Positions 5,091 through 11,681 of a DNA stretch of 11,681 bases are shown here, one piece after another (positions within the stretch are counted from its first letter, which is position 1; each line of letters begins with the position of its first letter). The DNA lies in the NCBI GenBank assembly GCA_030544185.1, contig JAUNRO010000074.1, positions 1-11,681 on the forward strand, read 5' to 3'. A model generated the notes under the pieces. The model worked only from the letters and a program-made list of their open reading frames with translations, had not been told where the DNA came from and searched no databases. The position numbers and the translations under genes were made by a program. The stretch is from Propionibacteriaceae bacterium (GTDB lineage: Bacteria; Actinomycetota; Actinomycetes; Propionibacteriales; Propionibacteriaceae).

Positions 5091-7811
5091 GTGGTGACCA
5101 ACAGCGCAACCGAGACGACCGAGCAGCGCCCGAAGCTGCTTCTCATCGACGGCCATTCGGTGGCCTATCGGGCGTTCTATGCGCTGCCGGTGGAGAACTT
5201 CGCGACAAAGACCGGGCAGCACACCAACGCCGTGTTCGGGTTCACCTCGATGCTCATCAATGTCCTGCGCGATGAGCAGCCCACCCATCTCGCGGTGGCG
5301 TTCGACGTGTCGCGCCAGACGTTCCGGCAGGCGGTCTATGCCGACTACAAGGCGAATCGCGCGACATCGCCCGATGAGTTCAAGGGCCAGGTGACGCTGA
5401 TCAAGGAGGTCCTCGACGCGCTCAACGTCGTGCACGTCGAGGTCGACGGCTATGAGGCCGACGATGTGATCGCCACCCTCGCGACGACCGCGCCGCAGCA
5501 GGGCATGGACGTCTTGATCTGCACCGGCGACCGCGATGCGATGCAACTTGTCACCGACCAGGTCACCGTGCTCTATCCGCGCAAGGGCGTCTCGGACCTG
5601 CTGCGGATGACACCGGCGGCCGTCGAGGAGCGCTATCTGGTGTCGCCCACCCGCTATCCCGACCTGGCGGCGCTGGTGGGGGAGAACTCCGACAACCTGC
5701 CGGGGGTCCCGAAGGTCGGGCCGAAGACCGCAGCCAAATGGCTGGCCGAGTGGGACGGGCTGGAGAACATCCTGGCCCACGCCGGGCAGATCAAGGGCGT
5801 CGCCGGCCAGAACCTGCGCGACAACCTGGAGCAGGTCCGCATCAACCGTCAGGTCAACGCGCTGCTCACCAACCTGGAGCTGCCCGTGGGCCTGGACGTG
5901 ATGACCCGCCGGACGTGGGATCGCGAGGCCACCCACGCGCTGTTCGATGCGCTGGAGTTCCGCGTCCTGCGCGACCGGCTGCTGGAGACGCTGCCGCCGG
6001 AGGCCACCGAGCCCGAGGGCGGATTCGAGCTCGCGGTCGAGATGCTCGGCCCGGCCGAGCTGGGGCCGTGGCTGGACGCTCATGCATCGGGCGCCAGCCA
6101 CGCCGGGGTCGAGGTCACCGGCCACTGGGCGGCCGGGGCCGGGGACGTGCTCGCGCTGTCGCTGGCCGCATCCGACGGGGCGGCTGCCTGGCTGGACGTC
6201 GCCGGGCTCGATGCCGCCGACGAGCAGGTCCTCGCCGAATGGCTCGCGGACGCCAGCAAGCTCAAGATGATGCACGATGCCAAGGGTCCGTTGCTCGCGC
6301 TGTGGTCCCGCGGCTGGGACCTCGCCGGGCTGGCGTGTGACACGCAACTGGCGGCGTACATCCTCAAACCCGACCAGCGCACCTTCGACCTGGGCGACCT
6401 GAGCATCCGCCATCTCAAGCGCGAGCTGAAGGTCGACGAGCCGGTGGGCAGCGCACCGGCCGACCAGGGCGCGCTGTTCGACGACGTCGACTCCGAGGAG
6501 GCCGCCCACCAGGCCTCGATGGTCCGGGCGCGCGCGGTGATCGACCTCGCGGAAGCGCTCGACGCCGAGCTCGCCGAGCGCTCACAGACCCATCTGCTCA
6601 CCGAGGTCGAGCTGCCGCTGCAGCGGACGCTGGCCCGGATGGAGCGGGTCGGCATCGCGGTCGACGTGGGCTATCTGGAGGAGCTGGAATCGCACTTCGA
6701 CGCGGCGGTGACCACGGCGGCCGATGCGGCGTACGCCGTGCTCGGCAAGCAGATCAACCTCGGCTCCCCGAAGCAGCTCCAGGTGGTGCTGTTCGACGAG
6801 CTGGGGATGCCGAAGACGCGGCGGACGAAATCGGGCTATACGACGGACGCCGATGCGCTGCAGGGGCTGTTCGCCAAGACCGAGCACCCGTTCCTGGCGC
6901 ATCTGCTGGCGCACCGCGACGCGATCCGGCTGCGCCAGACGGTGGAGGGGCTGCTCAAGTCGGTCGCCGACGACGGCCGGATCCACACGACCTATCTGCA
7001 GACGATCGCCGCGACGGGCCGGCTCTCCTCGACCGACCCGAATCTGCAGAACATTCCGATCCGCACCGAGGAAGGCCGCCGGATCCGGGAGGCCTTCGTC
7101 GTCGGCCCGGGCTTCGAGTCGCTGCTGACCGCGGACTATTCGCAGATCGAGATGCGGATCATGGCCCACGTGTCCGCCGATGATCAGCTCCTCGAGTCGT
7201 TCCGCTCCGGGATCGACTTTCACACGGTGACGGCGGCGAAGGTGTTCGAGGTCGCCCCCGAGGCGGTGACGCTGGAGATGCGGGCGAAGATCAAGGCGAT
7301 GAACTATGGGCTGGCCTATGGTCTGAGCGCGTTCGGGCTGTCGAACCAGCTCAAGATCGAGACGTCGGAGGCGAAGGCGCTGATGGATGACTACTTCGAG
7401 GTGTTCGGCGGCGTCCGCGACTATCTGCAGGGGATTGTGGCGGAGGCGCGGAAAACCGAATATACGGAGACGATCCTGGGGCGGCGGCGCTATCTGCCGG
7501 ACCTCATGAGCTCGAACCGCCAGCGTCGGGAGATGGCCGAGCGAATGGCGCTCAACGCCCCGATCCAGGGCTCAGCGGCCGACATCATCAAGGTCGCGAT
7601 GCTTGACATCGAGTCCGGTCTGGCGAAGGAAGGACTCGCGTCGCGGATGCTGCTGCAGGTCCATGACGAGTTGGTGTTCGAGGTCGCGCCGGGGGAGCGC
7701 GAGCCGTTGGAGGCACTGGTCCGCGACCGGATGGGCAATGCCGTCGCGCTCAACGTGCCGTTGGATGTGTCCGTCGGGGCCGGCGCGACCTGGCATGAGG
7801 CGGCCCACTGA
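5091..7811 (+). CDS. polA: DNA polymerase I
   Basis: This 906-aa family A polymerase serves gap filling, Okazaki-fragment maturation and excision repair. The N-terminal 5'-nuclease domain (about 14-305) shows LLIDGHSVAYRAFYALP, DGYEADDVIATLA (119-131), TGDRDAMQL and VGENSDNLPGVPKVGPKTA. The middle 3'-5' exonuclease-like domain is degenerate: GVEVTGH near 339-345 replaces the D-x-E metal site, and the third site lacks its tyrosine. Proofreading is therefore probably lost, as in other actinobacterial Pol I enzymes. The polymerase domain is intact, with motif A DYSQIEMRI (682-690), motif B RAKIKAMNYGLAYGLSAFGL (731-750), LNAPIQGSAADIIK, and motif C QVHDELVFEV (856-865). I chose GTG 5091 from the -10 box 8 nt upstream. 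GTG 5094 and ATG 5067 are alternatives, and the latter would sit before the predicted transcript start. Translation appears coupled to the downstream ATPase. Confidence 0.97.
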   Translation: MVTNSATETTEQRPKLLLIDGHSVAYRAFYALPVENFATKTGQHTNAVFGFTSMLINVLRDEQPTHLAVAFDVSRQTFRQAVYADYKANRATSPDEFKGQVTLIKEVLDALNVVHVEVDGYEADDVIATLATTAPQQGMDVLICTGDRDAMQLVTDQVTVLYPRKGVSDLLRMTPAAVEERYLVSPTRYPDLAALVGENSDNLPGVPKVGPKTAAKWLAEWDGLENILAHAGQIKGVAGQNLRDNLEQVRINRQVNALLTNLELPVGLDVMTRRTWDREATHALFDALEFRVLRDRLLETLPPEATEPEGGFELAVEMLGPAELGPWLDAHASGASHAGVEVTGHWAAGAGDVLALSLAASDGAAAWLDVAGLDAADEQVLAEWLADASKLKMMHDAKGPLLALWSRGWDLAGLACDTQLAAYILKPDQRTFDLGDLSIRHLKRELKVDEPVGSAPADQGALFDDVDSEEAAHQASMVRARAVIDLAEALDAELAERSQTHLLTEVELPLQRTLARMERVGIAVDVGYLEELESHFDAAVTTAADAAYAVLGKQINLGSPKQLQVVLFDELGMPKTRRTKSGYTTDADALQGLFAKTEHPFLAHLLAHRDAIRLRQTVEGLLKSVADDGRIHTTYLQTIAATGRLSSTDPNLQNIPIRTEEGRRIREAFVVGPGFESLLTADYSQIEMRIMAHVSADDQLLESFRSGIDFHTVTAAKVFEVAPEAVTLEMRAKIKAMNYGLAYGLSAFGLSNQLKIETSEAKALMDDYFEVFGGVRDYLQGIVAEARKTEYTETILGRRRYLPDLMSSNRQRREMAERMALNAPIQGSAADIIKVAMLDIESGLAKEGLASRMLLQVHDELVFEVAPGEREPLEALVRDRMGNAVALNVPLDVSVGAGATWHEAAH
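7797..7800 (+). promoter_or_regulatory. Ribosome binding site deciding a CTG start
   Basis: GAGG inside the last codons of polA lies 7 nt upstream of CTG 7808. No ATG, GTG or TTG in the ATPase frame occurs between the in-frame stop at 7796 and GTG 7898, so this site supports CTG as the initiation codon. Confidence 0.45.
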
Positions 7812-8536
7812 GGGCGGCGCCCCGGCCGGTACGCCGGATCGAGGCGCGGGCGGACTTCGCCGGCGACCTCGGGGAGTGGCCGTTCACGATCCCGGCCGTG
7901 CGTCAGCTCCTGTCCGACGGGCTCGACCTCGGGCAGGCGACGATCCTTGTCGGCGAGAACGGGACCGGGAAATCGACGTTGGTCGAGGCACTCGCCGAGG
8001 CGTACGGTTTCAATCCCGAGGGCGGCTCGACCGGCGCCATGCACACGACCCGCCGTTCGGAATCCGGGCTCCCCGACGCCGTCACGCTCGTGCGGGGTGC
8101 GGGGGCGGCGAAGGGCGGATATTTCCTGCGGGCGGAGACGATGCACGGGTTTTACACCTATCTCGAGGACGTCGGGATGGGTGGCTTCCACGAGCAGAGC
8201 CACGGCGAGTCGTTCCTGGACCTGATCGAGTCGCGGGCCTTCAAGCGAACCGGTGAGGCCTGGCCGGGGCTCTATCTGTTCGATGAGGTCGAGTCCGCGC
8301 TGTCGTTCCAGTCGAGCCTGCGGGTGCTCGCGCTGCTGCGGGAGCTGCTCGCCAACGAGCGGGTCCAGGTCGTCCTCGCCACGCACTCGCCCATCCTCGC
8401 CGCGCTCCCGGGCGCGACGATTCTCGAGCTCACCGCAGACGGATTCCGCGAGACGGCGTGGGAGGACCTCGACCTGGTCGTCAACGAGCGCTATTTCCTC
8501 AGCGACCCCCGGCGTTTTCTCCGGCACCTGGACTGA
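7808..8536 (+). CDS. Small ABC/SMC-like AAA ATPase (COG3910-like)
   Basis: This 242-aa cytoplasmic ATPase of the RecF/SMC-like clan has Walker A GENGTGKST (49-57), a signature-like SHGESFL (131-137), Walker B LYLFDEVESAL with Asp159 and Glu160, and switch motif ATHSPIL (His193). It matches the length of stand-alone predicted ATPases of COG3910. The client is unknown. GTG 7898 would begin at VRQLL and remove the preceding VRRIEARADFAGDLGEWPFT segment, which looks conserved for the family. The only other start after the in-frame TGA at 7796 is CTG 7808, which overlaps the polA stop (CTGA) and has GAGG 7 nt upstream. I therefore give CTG 7808, with GTG 7898 as the conventional alternative. It forms an operon with polA, so a role linked to replication or repair is possible but unproven. 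Confidence 0.85.
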   Translation: MRAAPRPVRRIEARADFAGDLGEWPFTIPAVRQLLSDGLDLGQATILVGENGTGKSTLVEALAEAYGFNPEGGSTGAMHTTRRSESGLPDAVTLVRGAGAAKGGYFLRAETMHGFYTYLEDVGMGGFHEQSHGESFLDLIESRAFKRTGEAWPGLYLFDEVESALSFQSSLRVLALLRELLANERVQVVLATHSPILAALPGATILELTADGFRETAWEDLDLVVNERYFLSDPRRFLRHLD

Positions 8537-8539
8537 GCA

Positions 8540-8599
8540 CGTTCCCGCGGGAACGCGAGAATCCTGTGCTGCAACGAATTCGGCGTTCCCGCGGGGACG
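8540..8599. repeat. Two copies of a 16-bp palindrome between convergent genes
   Basis: CGTTCCCGCGGGAACG (8540-8555) is a perfect palindrome. CGTTCCCGCGGGGACG (8584-8599) is the same word with one change. Starts are 44 bp apart and the intervening 28 bp is relatively A/T-rich. They lie in the 87-bp gap between the rightward ATPase gene and the leftward PhoD gene. The two copies can also pair with each other as a long stem with a 28-nt loop, so the region could act as a bidirectional terminator without U-tracts. Alternatives are a repeated genomic element or a protein-binding site. Confidence 0.6.
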
Positions 8600-8623
8600 T
8601 TGTGGGGGTTCGGAGGCCGCTCG

Positions 8624-10186
8624 TCAGCGGGTGGGGGTGAGCCGGGTGGTGTTGAGGATCTCGCCGAGACCGTTGCGCAGCGACACGGTCAGGTTGGCCC
8701 GGTGGTCGAAGTCGCAGTGGCCGAAGAACATCGCCTTCTGGTCGCGCGGCGACTGGTTGACATAACGCGGCAGCGCCTGGAACTGCAGCTCGGGACCGAA
8801 GGTGGCGTCCAGTTCGTTCGGCCCGAAGCCGCCCGCGGAGATCGGCCCGGCGACGAACTCATAGAACGGGTCGAAGTCCTGGAACTTGGCCCGGGCCGGG
8901 TCATAGTGATGCACCGCGCAATAGTGCACGTCACCGGTCAGCCACACGACGTTGCGGACGCGGCGGCGCTTGATCTCGCTGAGGACGTACGCGATCTCGA
9001 GCTCCCGGCCGAGGGGCAGCCCCGGGTCGCGGTTGGCGACGGCTTCGATGTTCACGGGGCCGTCGGGAACGATGAGTCCGATCGGCATGTCGGCCGCGAT
9101 GACCTTCCACGTGGCCTTCGAGCGGGCCAGCCCGCGGATCAGCCATTCGACCTGTTCCCGCCCGAGGATCGGCTGCGGGGTGGGCTCGAGACCAGGGGTG
9201 TTGGTGCCGCGATCGGTGCGCATGTCGAGGACGAACACGTCCAGCATCCCGCCGCGCTCGACCTTGCGATAGATCCGGCCCGAGGGATGGGGGCCGGTCG
9301 CCATCGGCATGTTCTCGAAGAACGCCTGCCGGGCGCGGGGGACGAGGACGTCGAGGCGCTTTTCGGCATAGCGCTCGTCGGTGAGAATCTCTCCGGGATA
9401 CCAGTTGTTGGTGACCTCGTGGTCGTCCCACTGGGAGATCACCGGCACATTGCGATAGAACTCGCGCACGTTCGCATCGCTTTGGTTATAGCGATAGCGG
9501 CCGCGGAAGTCCGCCAGCGTCTCGGAGACGTGATCGACGCCGAAGTCCACGACGTTGCGCCAGATCTGGCCGTCTGGCTCGACGACCTCCGGCAGGATCG
9601 GGTTGTCGCCATAGATGTTGTCGCCCGAGTGGATGAACAGGTCCGGACGGGTCGCGAGCATGGCCTGGTAGGCCACCATGCCGCCGAGCTCGGGATTGAT
9701 GCCCCAGCCCTGGCCGGAGGTGTCCGCGGTCCAGACGAGCGAGGTCGCCCGGCGGCCCATGGCCGGGGTCCGGAACCGGCCGACGCCGCGCTCGCCCCGC
9801 CGTCCGCGGCGGTCCTCGAACTCGATCCAGTATTCGTAGTCGGTGTCCTGGGTCAACTGCCTCAGCTGGACCTGGGCGGTGAAGTCGGTGGCGGCGGTGG
9901 CCAGGGGGCCACGCACCTCATAGCGCCGGCGGCTCCGGCCGCGGGTGATCGTGACGATCATGCGGCCCTCCTCCGACGAGCGTGCCCAGACGACGGCCGA
10001 GGTCGGGGTGACATCGCCGGACTGAATGCCGCTGGGCAGCGTGGCCCGTGAGCGCGGCCCGTGGGGTCGAGGGTGGGGGTGAGGGTGCTTGCGGGGGGAG
10101 GCCTCGGCGGTGGTGGCGCCGAGGGTGGCAGCGCCCGCGGCGGCGAGCGTCCCGGTGACGAAGGTGCGACGTGTGAGGGGGGTCAT
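8624..10186 (-). CDS. PhoD-type alkaline phosphatase/phosphodiesterase, Tat-exported
   Basis: This 520-aa secreted metallophosphatase probably releases phosphate from organic esters outside the membrane. From ATG 10186 the N-terminus MTPLTRRTFVTGTLAAAGAA is a twin-arginine signal, with likely cleavage after AEA near residue 30. A His/Pro-rich linker (KHPHPHPRPHGP) follows, then a PhoD N-terminal beta domain (LPSGIQSGDVTPTSAVVWAR). Metal-site motifs come in order: SLVWTADTSGQGWG, DLFIHSGDNIYGDNP, ISQWDDHEVTNNW, FVLDMRTDRG and VWLTGDVHYCAVHHYD. The frame is open upstream to ATG 10318, but that would bury the Tat motif at residue 49 and overlap the putative PHO box, so I reject it. A degenerate -10 (CACGAT) lies 7 nt before the ATG. 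The 11-nt repeat array upstream suggests activation by PhoP under phosphate limitation. PhoD enzymes usually need Ca2+ and Fe3+. Confidence 0.93.
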   Translation of the reverse strand: MTPLTRRTFVTGTLAAAGAATLGATTAEASPRKHPHPHPRPHGPRSRATLPSGIQSGDVTPTSAVVWARSSEEGRMIVTITRGRSRRRYEVRGPLATAATDFTAQVQLRQLTQDTDYEYWIEFEDRRGRRGERGVGRFRTPAMGRRATSLVWTADTSGQGWGINPELGGMVAYQAMLATRPDLFIHSGDNIYGDNPILPEVVEPDGQIWRNVVDFGVDHVSETLADFRGRYRYNQSDANVREFYRNVPVISQWDDHEVTNNWYPGEILTDERYAEKRLDVLVPRARQAFFENMPMATGPHPSGRIYRKVERGGMLDVFVLDMRTDRGTNTPGLEPTPQPILGREQVEWLIRGLARSKATWKVIAADMPIGLIVPDGPVNIEAVANRDPGLPLGRELEIAYVLSEIKRRRVRNVVWLTGDVHYCAVHHYDPARAKFQDFDPFYEFVAGPISAGGFGPNELDATFGPELQFQALPRYVNQSPRDQKAMFFGHCDFDHRANLTVSLRNGLGEILNTTRLTPTR

Positions 10187-10205
10187 ATCCCCGATCGTGG
10201 TGGGG

Positions 10206-10249
10206 CCCGGTTGAATCCGGCCCCCTTCCCGGGTGACCTGCGGTTGAAC
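10206..10249 (-). promoter_or_regulatory. Putative PHO box: 11-nt phased direct repeats
   Basis: Reading leftward on the minus strand the region divides into four consecutive 11-mers: GTTCAACCGCA, GGTCACCCGGG, AAGGGGGCCGG and ATTCAACCGGG. Units 1, 2 and 4 carry the [G/A][G/T]TCA-x-CCG core. Unit 2 matches the streptomycete PhoP direct-repeat consensus as I know it. Unit 3 does not match. The array ends 19 bp before the PhoD start codon and covers the place where a -35 box would be. No -35 hexamer is visible, which fits activator-dependent transcription. Confidence 0.6.
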
Positions 10250-10323
10250 ACCTGACGACGACTCCGCGGCGCGGGAACCTCCCGAGTCCCGCCGAACTCC
10301 GCCCGGCGATTGCGGCACGGTGT

Positions 10324-10329
10324 CACCAT
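10324..10329 (+). promoter_or_regulatory. Weak -10-like box of sdaA
   Basis: CACCAT, preceded by TGT as in an extended -10, ends 6 nt before ATG 10336. It keeps only the A2 and T6 consensus bases and has no -35 partner. I list it because the spacing matches the other candidate leaderless promoters here and because no Shine-Dalgarno sequence precedes the start. Confidence 0.25.
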
Positions 10330-10335
10330 GGGGTC

Positions 10336-11681
10336 ATGGCACTCAGTGTGTTTGACCTGTTCAAGGTAGGAATCGGCCCGTCGAGCTCGCACACCGTGGG
10401 GCCGATGCGCGCGGCGGTGCGTTTTTGCACCGAGCTCGATGAGAACGGCATGCTCGACCGTGTCGAGCGCGTCCATGCGGAACTGTTCGGCAGCCTCGGA
10501 GCGACAGGGAAGGGGCACGCCAGCGATACGGCGGTGATCCTCGGCCTGCTCGGGGAGGAGCCCGACAAGGTGGATCCGCGTGCGGTCACGGGTCAGATCG
10601 ACCGCGTGCGCACGGAGCACACCCTGGCGCTGGCCGGCCGGCGCGAGATCACGTTCAATCCCGAGACCGACCTGATCCTCAACGGCAAGGTGTCCCTGCC
10701 GTTCCATCCCAACGGGATGACGCTCACCGCCTTCGACGCCGAGGGCAACGAGCTGGCCAAGGAGTCCTACTATTCGATCGGTGGTGGGTTCGTCGTCGAC
10801 GAAGCCTCCGCGGAGGCCGACCAGCTGGTCACCGATGGCCCCGAGGTGCCCTATCCCTTCACCACGGGCGACGCGCTGATGGCGGCGTGCCACGAGTCCG
10901 GGCTGTCGCTGTCCGGTCTCGTGCTCGCCAACGAGGCGGCGTTCCGCCCGGAGGCCGAGACCCGGGCCGGGCTGTTGCACATCTGGTCGGTCATGTCGGA
11001 GTGCATCGAACACGGCCTGCGCACCGAGGGCATCCTGCCCGGTGGCCTGCGCGTACGCCGCCGTGCGCCCGAGCTCTGGCGCAAGCTGAAGATCGACACC
11101 CAGGCCGACGATCCGCTGCGCGGCATGGACTGGGTGAGCCTGTGGGCGCTGGCGGTCAACGAGGAGAACGCCGCCGGTGGCCGCGTCGTGACCGCGCCGA
11201 CGAACGGCGCGTCCGGAGTCATCCCGGCGGTGCTGAAGTACTACACGGAGTTCGTCCCCGGGGCGAGCGACGACGGCATCGTCCGGTTCCTGCTGATCGC
11301 CGGTGCCATCGGCATCATCATCAAGGAATCGGCCTCGATCTCCGGCGCCGAGGTCGGCTGCCAGGGCGAGGTGGGCTCGGCGTGCTCGATGGCGGCCGGG
11401 GCGTTGAACGGCGTGCTCGGCGGTTATACGCACCACATCGAGAACGCGGCTGAGATCGGCATGGAACACAACCTCGGGCTCACCTGCGACCCCATCGGTG
11501 GTCTCGTGCAGATCCCCTGCATCGAGCGCAACGCGATCGCCGCGGTCAAGGCGATCGCCGCGGCGCGCACGGCGCTGCACGGCGACGGCACCCACAAGGT
11601 GACGTTCGACGAGGTCGTGAAGACCATGCGGGACACGGGCCGGGACATGCAGGCGAAATACAAGGAGACCGCGCTCGGCGG
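10336..11681 (+). CDS. sdaA: L-serine ammonia-lyase, iron-sulfur type, single chain (3' end beyond window)
   Basis: This cytoplasmic [4Fe-4S] enzyme deaminates L-serine to pyruvate and ammonia. The 448 residues seen begin [27 protein letters not shown], the start typical of SdaA, with the SSSHT serine-binding loop. A beta (ASB-like) domain leads into the alpha catalytic domain, so both are on one chain as in the Escherichia coli type, not split as in Bacillus. Three cluster cysteines are recognisable: GCQGEVG, GLTCDP 42 residues later, and QIPCIERNA 11 residues after that, the spacing of the characterised Legionella enzyme. The reading frame is open to the right edge (KYKETALGG), which lacks only the end. 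It diverges from the PhoD gene across 149 bp. Expression may be leaderless. Unlike polA and the PhoD gene, its tyrosine codons are not skewed to TAT. Confidence 0.95.
   Translation, partial: MALSVFDLFKVGIGPSSSHTVGPMRAAVRFCTELDENGMLDRVERVHAELFGSLGATGKGHASDTAVILGLLGEEPDKVDPRAVTGQIDRVRTEHTLALAGRREITFNPETDLILNGKVSLPFHPNGMTLTAFDAEGNELAKESYYSIGGGFVVDEASAEADQLVTDGPEVPYPFTTGDALMAACHESGLSLSGLVLANEAAFRPEAETRAGLLHIWSVMSECIEHGLRTEGILPGGLRVRRRAPELWRKLKIDTQADDPLRGMDWVSLWALAVNEENAAGGRVVTAPTNGASGVIPAVLKYYTEFVPGASDDGIVRFLLIAGAIGIIIKESASISGAEVGCQGEVGSACSMAAGALNGVLGGYTHHIENAAEIGMEHNLGLTCDPIGGLVQIPCIERNAIAAVKAIAAARTALHGDGTHKVTFDEVVKTMRDTGRDMQAKYKETALG

Noticed and set aside
10264..10294. Imperfect inverted repeat CGGCGCGGGA / TCCCGCCG upstream of sdaA
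   Set aside because: The arms match only with a 2-base bulge and are pure G/C words expected by chance in such DNA.
10187..10318. Extended N-terminus of the PhoD protein
   Set aside because: It would place the twin-arginine motif at residue 49 and run through the PHO-box-like array.
10183..11595. Long minus-strand open frame opposite sdaA (470 codons)
   Set aside because: sdaA on the plus strand has unmistakable motifs throughout. The opposite frame has only Arg/His/Gly-rich filler.

Overview
The window is high-GC DNA with strong third-position G/C bias. Its gene content and promoter style point to an actinomycete: a Pol I with a degenerate proofreading domain, TANNNT boxes 6-8 nt upstream of start codons, and a PhoP-type 11-nt direct repeat. 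A Propionibacteriales-like host is a guess. All genes seen look chromosomal. There is no phage, integrase, insertion sequence, CRISPR array, tRNA or rRNA.

Layout. Bases 1-251 hold no gene I can support, but carry an 87-bp inverted-repeat element and a GC-rich hairpin. From 252 to 3767 five genes read leftward in tight succession: a CPBP-family intramembrane protease, a four-helix membrane protein coupled by ATGA overlap to a small XRE-type repressor, a small four-helix membrane protein (DUF6394-like), and a two-helix ion channel with TrkA/RCK domains. The channel reading frame is broken near base 786. The control region in front of the protease (3775-3827) has a clear promoter and two TTGAC-based palindromes. 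I infer that the small repressor binds there.

From 3853 to 5021, also leftward, an ATGA-coupled pair encodes a hotdog-fold acyl-CoA thioesterase and a class I glutamine amidotransferase-like protein. This pair diverges from polA (DNA polymerase I, 5091-7811, rightward) across 69 bp in which both genes have leaderless-type promoters. polA is followed at once by a small ABC/SMC-like ATPase that appears to use a CTG start overlapping the polA stop. The two units meet a leftward PhoD-type phosphatase gene (8624-10186) at a convergent junction carrying two near-identical 16-bp palindromes.

The PhoD gene has a Tat signal and, in its upstream region, an 11-nt-phased array that fits the actinobacterial PHO box. 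This suggests control by phosphate starvation. Divergent from it is sdaA, a single-chain iron-sulfur L-serine ammonia-lyase that runs off the right edge.

Most of the content is housekeeping. The parts that deserve a second look are the five-gene membrane/repressor/channel cassette with its twin palindromes, the frameshifted channel, the PHO-box array, the CTG start, the repeat elements at 121-212 and 8540-8599, and a strong preference for TAT tyrosine codons in polA and the PhoD gene.
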